From CAVUXJ01 sp963814975 (GTDB taxonomy: Bacteria; Acidobacteriota; Vicinamibacteria; Vicinamibacterales; CAVVIG01), in NCBI GenBank assembly GCA_963814975.1, contig CAWFFB010000025.1, positions 42,510-106,509 of the forward strand: DNA of 64,000 bases, given 5' to 3'. Under the pieces are notes generated by a model, which was given only the letters and a program-made list of their open reading frames with translations, did no database searches and was not told the DNA's origin. This document shows positions 8,457 through 17,883 of the stretch, piece by piece (the stretch's first letter is position 1; the number at the start of each line of letters is the position of its first letter). Made by a program: the position numbers and the translations under genes.

Positions 8457-9806
8457 TCATCGGTCCGCCAGGAACACATAGGTCGCCATCACATAGGGAT
8501 AGCCGTAACTCGCGCCTGGTGTGGCCTGCTGCAGGAACGCTCCCGGAAAGATGTAGGCGTACCCGCCAGAGAGCTGCAGTTGCGGCGTGATCGGCCGGGA
8601 GGCCTGGACGTCGATCTCCTGCCCCACGTGACGGTTGATGGCACCGCCGACGGCGCGGGCGATGACAGCACCGCCCGCGTTGTACAACGCGTCGTTCCGC
8701 TCCGCCAGCCACCACGAGTGATAGCTGGCGGTCAGGAGCAGCGCCTTCATCGGTGTCACGTCGACACCCGTTCGCAGATGGTGAATGTTGCGCCAGCCGA
8801 CCTGGTCCGCGAGGCCGTACTTGTCGTGGCCGGTTGGATAGAGCTGGTCAAACGTGCCGCGCGTGCCGTCGGTCGGATCCGCGTCTCCCGAGGCGTAGTT
8901 GTACTCGCCGGTGAGGCCGAGGGGAACGCGGGTCGGCGCGCCGGCCCGAAGCTGCCAGTGGCCGGCCCACGCCTGCACGTTGTCGGCGCCGAGCGAGCCC
9001 GTCTGCACGACCACTTCCGTCCCGTAGTCGATTCGCCGGGGAAGCTTTCCGGCCCAGCGCACGCCGATCGTCGCCGTGCTCAAGTTGTCCGTGGTGTTGT
9101 GCTCCGTTCGAAGGTTGATGTCTCGTTTCCAGAAGACATAGGGCTCGATCGAGCTTCGCGGGACGATTGCGGTACTGGATCCATAGGCCCCGACGAGGCG
9201 ATTCCCATTGCCGCTCTTGTCGAACTGGCCGTCGAGGACCCGGACGACCGACGCGGCAAGCAAGTCGACCTGGAAGCGCGAGCTGCGGATCGTCAGGCGT
9301 GCCGCGTCGAACGTGCGTGCGGTGTTGGTCCAGTTGAGGTGTCCGACGAGGCGCTGCTCGCCGTAGGCGAGCTCCTGACGTCCGACACGAGCCGTCACGC
9401 GCGTTCTTGCGTCACCGATGTCGGCGAACGCGGCCCGCACGTCGAACGTGCCTTTGAAAGGCGGACCGGTGGTGCCGACCGACTTGTCCGCCACGCGCGC
9501 GTCCTGCGCCTGGACCGAGAACGAAACCAGACGTGTGGGCGTCAACGTGGCGTTGAATCGGAAGCGGCTCAACCAGTACAGATCGTCGAGCTCGTTCGTG
9601 AAGCCGCCGCCGGCAAAGCCTTCCATGCGCTCGCGAAATTCGCCTCGGACACGCAGCCACGACGGCAAGACCTCGTTGGCGCGATTTGGAAATGGAGTCG
9701 CGGGTGTCGTCGTGGGCACGGGTCTCGGCGGATCGCGCTGCTGCGCGCCAAGGCCCGGCGTGAGCAGCAGACCGACCGAGGCCAGAATGAACTTCGTTCG
9801 AGTCAT
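8457..9806 (-). CDS. Alginate-export-type outer-membrane beta-barrel protein
   Basis: This 449-residue protein has a cleavable signal peptide (KFILASVGLLLTPGLGAQ) and a body of alternating amphipathic strands rich in aromatic residues, ending in an aromatic strand (YVMATYVFLADR), as expected for an outer-membrane barrel. Segments such as WLRVRGEFRERMEGF, RVGRQELAYGEQRLVG and ARTFDAARL are typical of the alginate-export (Alginate_exp) family. Its place directly upstream of the Nrt-like binding protein, on the same strand with only 16 bp between them, suggests a pore for nitrate or nitrite rather than alginate, but this is inference. Confidence 0.8.
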   Translation of the reverse strand: MTRTKFILASVGLLLTPGLGAQQRDPPRPVPTTTPATPFPNRANEVLPSWLRVRGEFRERMEGFAGGGFTNELDDLYWLSRFRFNATLTPTRLVSFSVQAQDARVADKSVGTTGPPFKGTFDVRAAFADIGDARTRVTARVGRQELAYGEQRLVGHLNWTNTARTFDAARLTIRSSRFQVDLLAASVVRVLDGQFDKSGNGNRLVGAYGSSTAIVPRSSIEPYVFWKRDINLRTEHNTTDNLSTATIGVRWAGKLPRRIDYGTEVVVQTGSLGADNVQAWAGHWQLRAGAPTRVPLGLTGEYNYASGDADPTDGTRGTFDQLYPTGHDKYGLADQVGWRNIHHLRTGVDVTPMKALLLTASYHSWWLAERNDALYNAGGAVIARAVGGAINRHVGQEIDVQASRPITPQLQLSGGYAYIFPGAFLQQATPGASYGYPYVMATYVFLADR

Positions 9807-10236
9807 GCCGTTCCCCGTTCAGCAAGGAACATTCCGAATCCGTGCTGCTGCGAAAAGGGTCGAAACGCTGAAGCCGCGCATCGATTTCGCAAGGTGGCGC
9901 GATTCTTGGGGAGCGACAGACTTGTCGATTGGTCTGAAATCATCGACGTCCGTGTCGATAAACGCTCGCCCGCGCGGCCGCCGCACACGCGAGCCTCCGG
10001 GCAAGGCATCGTGGTTGCTGCTGGCCGGCGACCTTTTCGTCGCTTCATCCGAGTGCGTGAACATTCGTGTCGATTCACGCGGGCCTCCGGTTGAGACAGC
10101 CGACAGGCCGCCGATTCTCGAACCGCGAGAATCTCAGCCGAATCGCGCAAATCTGCGCCGACCGTGCACTCATAGCCCTCAATCCGGGAGCGAGGCATGG
10201 GAGTTGCTGCGTCACCAGTGAATCGCGCAACGCACC
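9807..10236 (+). other. Divergent intergenic region of the nitrate locus
   Basis: About 430 bp separate the divergent porin/nrt block and the reductase genes. No convincing gene is present; open frames on the minus strand show no protein-like features. The region should hold both promoters. Apart from an inverted repeat at 10113-10133 and a loosely repeated element (similar CACGCG-GCCTCCGG strings near 9986 and 10076), I see no recognisable regulator site. Confidence 0.5.
10113..10133. promoter_or_regulatory. Inverted repeat upstream of the nitrate reductase gene
   Basis: Two perfect 8-bp arms (GATTCTCG and CGAGAATC) flank a 5-base centre, 104 bp before the nitrate reductase ATG. It could be a regulator operator or an RNA hairpin in the leader. 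No T-run follows, so it is not a simple terminator. Function is inferred from position only. Confidence 0.35.
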
Positions 10237-12354
10237 ATGAAAACGGTTGCCACGCACTGTCCGTTCTGCGCACTGCAATGCGGTATGCATTTGTCGGGAG
10301 CGCCCGACTCGGTCGTCGTTCACGCGAACACGCAGTTCCCCGTGAACAAGGGCGGGCTGTGCATCAAGGGCTGGACCGCGGGCGCGACGCTCGCGCACCC
10401 CGACCGACTTCAGGAGCCGTTGGTCCGCGGCAAGGGTAGCGGCCTCGTGCCGGCGAGCTGGGACGCTGCGCTCAGCGTTGTCGCCGAGCGCCTGACCAGG
10501 GTTCAGGCGCAGTACGGCCGCGATGCCGTGGGCGTGCTCGGCGGCGGCTCGTTGACCAACGAGAAGGCGTATCTCATCGGCAAGTTTGCGCGCGTTGCTC
10601 TCGGGACCGCGAACATCGACTACAACGGCCGATTCTGCATGTCATCGGCCGCCGCCGCCGCCACGCGCGCTTTCGGGATCGATCGCGGCTTGCCGTTTCC
10701 CCTCGAAGACATCGCCAAGGCTTCGGTCGTGATGTTGATCGGGGCCAATCCCGCCGAGACGATGCCGCCGATCATGCAGTACTTCTCCGCTCAACAGGAG
10801 GCGGGTGGCACGTTGATCGTCGTCGATCCACGTCGTACTGCCACGGCCACCTGGGCCGCTCGGCATCTGCGACTTCGTCCCGGATCCGATGCCGCGCTGG
10901 CCAATGGCCTGCTGCACGTGTTGATTCGCGATGGTCTGATCGAAGAACGCTACATTCAGGAGCGGACCGAAGGGTTCGAGCTGGCGCGTGGCGTCGCGGC
11001 GTCCTGCTGGCCGGAGCGTGTCGAGCAGCTGACCGGGGTGCCGGAAGCGGTTCTCATCGAGGTGGCTCACATGCTCGGGGCCGCCTCGAGTGCGATGGTA
11101 ATCACCGCGCGCGGGCCCGAACAGCAGGAGCACGGTGTCGCGAACGCCCTCGCGTACATCAATGTCGCGCTCGCCCTCGGCCTGCCCGGCAAGCCTTTCA
11201 GCGGCTACGGCACGCTGACCGGCCAAGGGAACGGCCAGGGCGGCCGCGAGCACGGCCAGAAAGCCGACCAGCTCCCCGGGTACAGGCGGATCGACGATCC
11301 AGTAGCTCGTCGTCATGTCGCTCAGGTCTGGGATGTCCCCGAGGTCAGTCTCCCGAAGGCCGGCAAGTCCGCGTTCGAGATGCTCGATGCTCTCGGAACC
11401 GACGTGCGCGCGCTCTTCGTGATGGGCTTCAATCCGCTCGTGTCGTCGCCGGCCGCGCTCGTAGTCGAGCAGCGGATCCGTTCGCTTGACACGCTGGTCG
11501 TCGTTGATTTTTTTCTGTCCGAAACGGCACGCCTCGCCGACGTGGTCCTTCCGGCAGCGCAGTGGGCCGAGGAAGACGGCACCACGACCAACCTCGAGGG
11601 GCGCGTTCTCCGCCGCGGCCGCGCGTGGGTCCCGCCGGCGGGGGCGCGCACCGATCTCGAGATTCTCGTGTCGCTGGCCCGAGCGCTCGGCAAGGGCCGA
11701 TGGTTTCCTTCTTCGGACGCGCAGATCGTCTTCGACGAGCTGCGGCGCGCCAGCAAGGGCGGCCCGGCGGACTACTCGGGAGTGTCCTACGAGCGGATTA
11801 CCGCCGAGGACGGTGTCTTCTGGCCCTGTCCCGCCAACGAAGCTCCGGGTACACCGCGCCTCTTCGAGGACGTCTTTCCTACTCCGTCAGGCCGAGCTCA
11901 GTTTCATGCCACCCCTCACGAAGACCTCGACGACACCCGGAACGGCCAGTTTCCACTCTATCTGACCACCGGCCGGCTCCTTGCGCACTACCTGACGGGG
12001 AACCAGACGCGACGCATCACGGAGCTCCACGTCGCAGCGCCGGAGCCGCTAGCCGAACTGCATCCGGGCGCCGCGAAGCGGGCCGGGGTGGCGGCGGGAG
12101 AACTGGTGACGTTGACGACGCGACGAGGGTCGGCCTCGTTCAAGGTCAAGGTGACGACAGCGATCCGCGAGGACACGGTGTTCGTACCGTTTCACTGGGG
12201 GGACGAGCAGTCGATCAACAGGCTGACGAGTTCGGCGCTCGACCCGATCAGCCGAATGCCGGCGTTCAAGGCCTGCGCCGTACGCGTCGAAGCGGCGCCC
12301 CGTCAGGATCCGGATCTTCAGAAACCGGTCGCCGCCGGCGAGCAGGCTGACTAA
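10237..12354 (+). CDS. nasA: Assimilatory nitrate reductase catalytic subunit (molybdopterin, 4Fe-4S)
   Basis: The 705-residue cytoplasmic enzyme reduces nitrate to nitrite. Cys8, Cys11, Cys15 and Cys42 form the N-terminal 4Fe-4S motif (CPFCALQCG...LCIKG), followed by the molybdopterin oxidoreductase body (GGGSLTNEKAYL, YNGRFCMSSAA, GANPAETMPP) and the dinucleotide-binding domain (PLYLTTGRLLAHYLTGNQTR, FVPFHWG). This is the NarB/NasA type without a signal peptide. It lacks the C-terminal BFD-like 2Fe-2S extension found in some NasA, so electrons must come from a separate partner. Its TAA overlaps the next ATG by one base (TAATG), which indicates translational coupling with the nitrite reductase fusion gene. 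Confidence 0.93.
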   Translation: MKTVATHCPFCALQCGMHLSGAPDSVVVHANTQFPVNKGGLCIKGWTAGATLAHPDRLQEPLVRGKGSGLVPASWDAALSVVAERLTRVQAQYGRDAVGVLGGGSLTNEKAYLIGKFARVALGTANIDYNGRFCMSSAAAAATRAFGIDRGLPFPLEDIAKASVVMLIGANPAETMPPIMQYFSAQQEAGGTLIVVDPRRTATATWAARHLRLRPGSDAALANGLLHVLIRDGLIEERYIQERTEGFELARGVAASCWPERVEQLTGVPEAVLIEVAHMLGAASSAMVITARGPEQQEHGVANALAYINVALALGLPGKPFSGYGTLTGQGNGQGGREHGQKADQLPGYRRIDDPVARRHVAQVWDVPEVSLPKAGKSAFEMLDALGTDVRALFVMGFNPLVSSPAALVVEQRIRSLDTLVVVDFFLSETARLADVVLPAAQWAEEDGTTTNLEGRVLRRGRAWVPPAGARTDLEILVSLARALGKGRWFPSSDAQIVFDELRRASKGGPADYSGVSYERITAEDGVFWPCPANEAPGTPRLFEDVFPTPSGRAQFHATPHEDLDDTRNGQFPLYLTTGRLLAHYLTGNQTRRITELHVAAPEPLAELHPGAAKRAGVAAGELVTLTTRRGSASFKVKVTTAIREDTVFVPFHWGDEQSINRLTSSALDPISRMPAFKACAVRVEAAPRQDPDLQKPVAAGEQAD

Positions 12355-15300
12355 TGGCGAAACGACGTCTCGTCGTGGTCGGCAACGGCATGGCCGGGGC
12401 GCGCCTCGTTGAAGAGCTGCTGTCGCGCGGCGGCGGTCACCGATTCGACATCACGGTGTTCGGCGACGAGCCGCACGGCAACTACAACCGCATATTGCTG
12501 TCGGGGGTGCTGGCCGGCCACCACCGGCCGTCCGACATCGTCATTCACCCCCCGGCGTGGTACGCGGAGAACGGCGTCGCGCTGCGCACGGGCGTTCGGA
12601 TTGAGCTGCTGGACGTCGCCCGCAAAACCGTGACGACCGACGAGGGAATCGTCTCGCCTTACGACTCCCTGGTTATCGCGACCGGGAGCCGGCCGCTCCT
12701 GCCCCCTATCGACGGGCTCTCGACAGAGGGTGGCGAACTGAAAGGTGGCGTCTTCCTGTTCCGCACGCTCGAGGACTGCGAGAGGATCGCCGAGAGCGCG
12801 CGAAACGCGCGGCGCGCCGCCGTCATCGGCGGCGGCCTGCTCGGGATCGAAGCTGCCCGCGGGCTGCTCGGGCACGGGCTCGAGGTCCATATCATCCATC
12901 TCGCCGCGCACCTGATGGAAGCGCAGCTCGATGCCGGGGCCGCCGCCGTGCTGTGTCGACAGCTCGAGCAGATGGGACTCCGTATCGCCGCTGATACCGC
13001 GACGACGGCGGTGCTCGGGAACTGGTCATGCGACTGGACTCTCGTTCCGTGACGGCCCCAATCTCGAGTGCGACCTGGTCGTTGTTGCCGCAGGCATACG
13101 CCCCAACGTCGAGATCGCCCGGAAAGCCGGCCTCCAGGTGAGGCGCGGCATCCTCGTCGGCGATGACCTCGGGTGCATGGGCGCCGCCGATGTCTACGCG
13201 ATCGGCGAATGTGCCGAGCATCGGGGTCTGGTCTACGGGCTCGTGGCACCCGCGTGGGAGCAGGCGCGCGTCCTCGCCGATCGCCTGGCTTGCCGCGATC
13301 CGCACGCCGTCTACGCCGGCTCGCGGATGTCGACCAAGCTGAAAGTCGCCGGCATCGATCTGGCGGTTATGGGTGCGAAGGAGCCGATCGACGACGAGGA
13401 CGAGGTCGTCAGCTACACGGAGCCGTCCCGGGGCATCTACAAGAAACTGATCGTCCACGGCAATCGCCTGGCGGGTGCGATCATCATCGGCGACGGCGGG
13501 GTCGTACCCTCGCTCGGCCAGATGTTCACCGAGGCCACACCTCTGGTCGGCAATCGCGCCGAGCTCCTCTTCCCATTCACGACCGACGGTCCGCTCCCCG
13601 GTCCCGCAAGCATTCCCGACTCCGCCCAGATCTGCGACTGCAACGCGGTGTCGAAGGCTCAGATCGTGGAGGCCGTGCTCGGCGGCGCGAGAAGCCTGCA
13701 GGCCGTGTGCGACATCACCAGGGCCTCCACAGGGTGTGGCACATGCCGGCCGGAAGTGCAGCGGATCATCGAGCTGGCGTGCCAGGGCCTGACCGAGCCC
13801 GACCTGCTTGTGCCGCCTCTCGAGCGGAGCGATCCCGCACCTCCTCCCGATCAGGTGCCGTGGAATTCGGCGGGCGACGAAGGCGGCGTCGTGACGCTGA
13901 CCAAGATCGAGCGCATCAAGCGCGAAAAAGACGGGCTCGACATCCTCCCGGACGTCCCGCTGATCGCGGGCGGCGGCTGGGAGGCGATCAGCGAAAGCGA
14001 TCGGGAGCGGCTGAAATGGGTGGGGGTTTTTTTCAGGCGCCAGACACCCGGCCGGTTCATGATGCGCGTGCGAATCACCAACGGCCTGACGAACGCCGAC
14101 CAATTGCGCGTCATTGCCGGCATCAGCGAAGAGTTCGGCACCGGTTCGCTCGACATCACCACGCGCCAGCAGCTCCAGGTTCGCGGTTTCGAGATCGATC
14201 ACCTGCCCGAGATCTGGGCGCGCCTCGAGCGCGTCGGGCTCGCCTCGCTGCAGACGGGCATGGACAACATCCGCACGGTCATCGGCTGCCCGCTGGCCGG
14301 CCTGTCGCCGCGCGAGCTGTTCGACGCTTCGGCAGTCGTTGACCAGTTCACGCAGATGTTCCTGCGGAACAAGGCGTTCACCAACCTGCCGCGCAAGTTC
14401 AACGTGAGCATCACGGGGTGCCTCGAGCACTGCACCCACGCCGAATCACAAGACCTGGCGCTTACGCCTGCCGTCAAGGAGGTGGACGGTAGAAAGCTCG
14501 ACGGGTTCAACGTCGCGTTGGGCGGCAAAATGGGATCCGGCGGCGTCCGACTCGCCTCTCCGCTCGATATCTTCGTCGAGCCCGAGCGAGCCGCGGCGCT
14601 CTGCGCCGAGATCGTGTTGCTGTTCCGCGACTACGGCTCACGAGCTGCGCGGAACAAGGCGCGGGTTGCGTTCCTCGTTGAATCGTGGGGGGTCGCCAAG
14701 GTACGGGCTGAAGTCCAGAGCCGGATGGGGGGCAGCCTGCTCTCTTCGGGCCGAGACGCACGCGGAACGCAAAGTGCCGATCACCTTGGCGTCGGCCGAC
14801 AGAAGCAGAGCGGACTGAGCTACGTCGGGCTCGCCGTGCCGGTCGGGCGAATCACCGCGCCCCAGCTCGCGGAGGTCGCGCGTATCGCGTCGGTGTATGG
14901 CAACGGCGACGTCCGACTGACAACGGGTCAGAACGTCATCATTCCCAATGTTGCCGACCATCGTCTGCCGGCGCTCGTGAGCGAGCCGCTGTTGCACGAG
15001 TTGCCGCACGATCCACCAGGGGCCATCCGCGGCCTGGTCGCCTGCACCGGCATCGACTATTGCCATTTCGCGCTGATCGAGACGAAAGACGTCGCGCTTC
15101 GCACCGCGCGGTATCTCGCGAACCAGTTGCCGCACGGCAACCGTCTCAGCATGCACTGGTCGGGATGCCCGGCAGGCTGCGGCAACCACGCGGCGGCCGA
15201 CGTCGGCCTGCTTGGAAAGAATATCCGGATTGGCAACGAGCTGGTGGAAGCCGTCGATGTGTTCGTCGGGGGTCGGAGCGGCCCCAATGCCAGGGCGGGA

Positions 15301-15444
15301 ACCAAGGTGCTCGAAGATGTGCCGTGCGATGAGCTGCCGCGCGTGCTCGAGCAACTCATTCCGTATGTCTCCAACAAGCACAAGCGGCAGCCCGCGCCGG
15401 CCCCAATGCCAGCGGCGGCCGGGTCACCTCGTGGCCACATTTAG
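12354..15444 (+). CDS. Fused FAD/BFD reductase and ferredoxin-type sirohaem nitrite reductase, one frameshift
   Basis: Read through one indel, this is a protein of about 1,030 residues. The first 400 are an NAD(P)H-dependent FAD oxidoreductase like the NirB front end (VVVGNGMAGARLVEEL, VIGGGLLGIEAARGL, VYAIGECAEHRG). A BFD-type 2Fe-2S domain follows (CDCNAVSKAQIVEAV and GCGTCRPEV). The last 510 residues are a complete two-repeat NirA-type nitrite reductase, with 4Fe-4S/sirohaem cysteines in CTGIDYC and GCPAGC. The product should be ammonium. NirB normally carries only one shorter sirohaem module, so this architecture is unusual. The frame changes at the GGG of 13017-13019, where one extra G separates TAVLG from TGHATGLSF; both sides are conserved, so an indel error is likely. 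It overlaps nasA by 1 bp and hemD by 14 bp. Confidence 0.88.
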
Positions 15445-16252
15445 CGGCCGGACGGTCGCGTTGCTGGAGAGCCGTCGCAGCGAGGAAATCGCGACGCTCG
15501 TGCGCCGGCTTGGCGGCGTTCCGGTAAGCGCGCCCACCGTGGCCGAGATTCCTTGCTTCGACGACTTCGGTGTCTTCATCGAGGGCCTGTCGGGCCGTCG
15601 CTTTTCGCTCTCCATCTTCTTGAGCGGCGTCGGCACGACGACGCTGCTTGGCGAAGCCGAGAGGCGCGGACGACTGACGGAGGCGACGGCCGTTCTTCGA
15701 GAGATGACGATCGCCTGCCGCGGCCCGAAGCCACTCGCGGCGCTCAAACAATTCGGACTTCGTGCGCAGGTTACGACGGGAAAGCCGCACACGACCCGTG
15801 AGTTGCTGGATGCGCTCACCGTGATCGAGGTGCGCGAGCGCGGTGTGCTGCTCGTCCACTACGGAGAGCGGAACCGGGTGATCGCCGATGCGCTGCGCGC
15901 GCGAAACGCACGTCTTGACGAAGTCTGCCCCTATGAGTGGGGGCTGCCGGACGATATCGGCCCGATACGACGCGTTGTACGCGATGCGCTCGCCGGTAAC
16001 CTGGACGCCATTCTGTTTACCAGCCAGATTCAATGTCGACACCTGTTCGAGATCGCCGCGGACATGGGGGTGACCGAGGGGCTCACGTTGAGCCTTAGCC
16101 GGGACATCGTCGTTGGCGCGGTTGGCCCGGTCTGCGCGCAAGCACTCCGGGGCCATGGCGTCGTCCCGGACGTCATGCCGGCGTCTCCTAGCATGCCGGC
16201 GCTCATCCGAGCGCTCGCAGACTACTTCGAGTTGACGCAGGACTCAGTCTGA
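15431..16252 (+). CDS. hemD: Uroporphyrinogen-III synthase
   Basis: The 273-residue protein matches the HemD family, which closes hydroxymethylbilane to uroporphyrinogen III. Typical features are an N-terminal SGRTVALLESRR, a two-lobed alpha/beta pattern, RGPKPLAALKQFGLRA in the middle, and ILFTSQIQCRHLFEIA with VVGAVGPVCAQALRGHGV in the second half. The GTG at 15431 is chosen because the protein then begins just ahead of the family's first strand and the start overlaps the nitrite reductase stop by 14 bp. Its place in the operon fits a supply of precursor for the sirohaem of the nitrite reductase. No methyltransferase/ferrochelatase gene for sirohaem lies in the window. Confidence 0.85.
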   Translation: MATFSGRTVALLESRRSEEIATLVRRLGGVPVSAPTVAEIPCFDDFGVFIEGLSGRRFSLSIFLSGVGTTTLLGEAERRGRLTEATAVLREMTIACRGPKPLAALKQFGLRAQVTTGKPHTTRELLDALTVIEVRERGVLLVHYGERNRVIADALRARNARLDEVCPYEWGLPDDIGPIRRVVRDALAGNLDAILFTSQIQCRHLFEIAADMGVTEGLTLSLSRDIVVGAVGPVCAQALRGHGVVPDVMPASPSMPALIRALADYFELTQDSV

Positions 16253-16662
16253 CCCGACCCGTCTTACACGCGCATCCTCCCCGTCGTCGCTCCTCGCTCT
16301 AATACTCCGCCAGGCGCGGTCCGGCGCGCTGCCAGCCGGGCGATCGGCCCGTCCGCACGTCACTCCGTTCCGCTGCGCGTTGTTCCCAGGGTGCTCGTCC
16401 ACCCGCACCGTCGTGGCCCGCCTTGGGGCGAATTCGCCGGGGTCAGGCGTCGATTAATCGGACACTACAAGTAAACGGACATACGGAGATCGTCCTGTGC
16501 TCACCCATCGCACCCGTGCGCGTGGCCCTGCCGCGCGCTGTCTCGAGCCGATGCAAGCCCGGATAAAGCCTTGTCGCAGCGGGTGTGCTCAAATCGAGAC
16601 GAGTATCGGCTGCCCTGCACCTGATCCGGCACGGCGTTTGTAAACGATTCGAAGCGCTCGTG
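16253..16662 (+). other. Intergenic region before the GGDEF gene
   Basis: No gene is supported in these roughly 400 bp. The only notable item is a perfect 10-bp palindrome, CGATTAATCG, at 16451-16460. If the GGDEF gene starts at the GTG at 16585, the last 78 bp are coding. Confidence 0.4.
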
Positions 16663-17655
16663 ATGCGAGACAACGTGCGAGATACCGAAGCTCAACCGCA
16701 ATCGCGTACCGAGCTGGCCGCGTGGGTGCGCAGGCATTTGAGCCTGCCAGCTCATCTGGAAGCCAGCCTGTTCGCGGCATTCGACGCGGTCTTCTCACGG
16801 CACGAGCGCCTCTGGCAGGAATCCAAACACGATGCGATCCAGGCGCTGTCGGCAGGCTTTACCGCCAAGATGGCCGGCGTTCAGAACGAGCTGAACGCGA
16901 GGGAGGCGACGGTCAGCAGCATTTCGCAGTACTTCGAGCAGCTCGTGGCCGATCTGACGGAAAAGACGCGGCGCGATCCCAAGACCAAGTTGATGAATTT
17001 CCGCCGCTTCACCGAACAGCTGGAGTCATTTCTCGCGCTCGAGCAGCGCGGGCGCTGGTGCGCCGTCGGTCTCGTCGACATCACGGGGTTCAAGTGGTAC
17101 AACGACGCGCTCGGCCATGACGTAGGCGATCGCATCATCGAGCGGGTCGCCCAGCTTCTGAGGGAGCAAGTGCGATCGGACGATCTCATTGCGCAGGAGC
17201 GTGCCTCCGCGGATTCAGGGCTGCCGGAATCGGCCGAAGGGGGGCTGGACAGACCAAAGGATTTGCACGCGCGTTTCGGCGGTGATGAGTTCTGCTTCCT
17301 CGTGCCCGACCTTGCGGAGTATGGGCAGGCGTACACCGTCGCCGAGCGGTTTCGCGAATCGGTCGAGCAGTTCGACTGGACGCTCGAGGATCCGCGGCTG
17401 GCGGCGCAGCCGATTCGCGTCGACGTCGGCGTCGTCGGTATGTGGCTGGGGCGCGTGGCGGAACGGCACTTCGTCGCCCGCCGCCTCGCGGCCGCGCTCA
17501 TTCAGCGCGCCGACAGGCTGATGTACGATGCGAAGGGCGAGCGTGCGAGCCACATCTATCTCACTCGGACGCGAGTCGAGAACGGCGAGCTCGTGGAAAT
17601 GACCGACGAAGAAGCCGCGGCGCAGTCGCCGATCTCCCGCGGCACGTCTGAATAG
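16663..17655 (+). CDS. Diguanylate cyclase (GGDEF domain)
   Basis: The soluble 330-residue protein has an N-terminal helical region (about 1-115) and a C-terminal GGDEF domain. The domain begins at DPKTKLMNFRRF, with the metal-binding Asp in GLVDITGFKWYND and the active site RFGGDEFCF intact, so synthesis of cyclic di-GMP is expected. A long insert rich in Ser/Gly/Glu (about 178-200) sits before the active-site loop. The tail after DRLMYDAKGERA holds about 30 extra residues. I prefer the ATG at 16663, but the frame is open from a GTG at 16585, and neither has a strong ribosome binding site. No sensor domain is recognisable. Confidence 0.8.
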   Translation: MRDNVRDTEAQPQSRTELAAWVRRHLSLPAHLEASLFAAFDAVFSRHERLWQESKHDAIQALSAGFTAKMAGVQNELNAREATVSSISQYFEQLVADLTEKTRRDPKTKLMNFRRFTEQLESFLALEQRGRWCAVGLVDITGFKWYNDALGHDVGDRIIERVAQLLREQVRSDDLIAQERASADSGLPESAEGGLDRPKDLHARFGGDEFCFLVPDLAEYGQAYTVAERFRESVEQFDWTLEDPRLAAQPIRVDVGVVGMWLGRVAERHFVARRLAAALIQRADRLMYDAKGERASHIYLTRTRVENGELVEMTDEEAAAQSPISRGTSE

Positions 17656-17796
17656 CCGGAGCCCGGCAGCAGCGCCTTCCGAAAAGGCTGCCACAATCGG
17701 TGCGCCCCGCTACCAGTCGATGATTTTCGTCCTGCCGGCGGCAGATTCCCCATCCATCTCCTTGCGAGTGCTAAACTTTCAGTCGGTCGTCCGTAT

Positions 17797-17872
17797 GGTG
17801 GGCGTAGTTCAGTGGCAGAACGCCTGACTGTGGCTCAGGAGGTCGCGGGTTCGATACCCGTCGCCCACCCCA
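17797..17872 (+). tRNA. tRNA-His (anticodon GTG)
   Basis: A complete cloverleaf is present: acceptor GTGGGCG pairing with CGCCCAC, D-arm GTTC/GAAC, anticodon stem CCTGA/TCAGG with loop CTGTGGC (anticodon GTG) and a T-arm with TTCGATA. CCA is encoded. The extra 5' G at 17797 opposite the discriminator C at 17869 is the G-1:C73 identity pair specific to tRNA-His. Its 3' end serves as the integration site of the adjacent island. Confidence 0.97.
17847..17872. repeat. attL-like direct repeat (3' end of tRNA-His)
   Basis: The last 26 bp of tRNA-His, from the T-arm through CCA, are repeated exactly at 22527-22552 in the same orientation. The bases on either side differ, so the repeat is sharply bounded, as expected for attachment sites of a tRNA-targeting integrase. 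Confidence 0.9.
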
Positions 17873-17883
17873 ACTAACTTGTT

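Noticed and set aside
8580..10094. 504-codon open frame on the plus strand
   Set aside because: Antisense to the porin gene, with no recognisable features.
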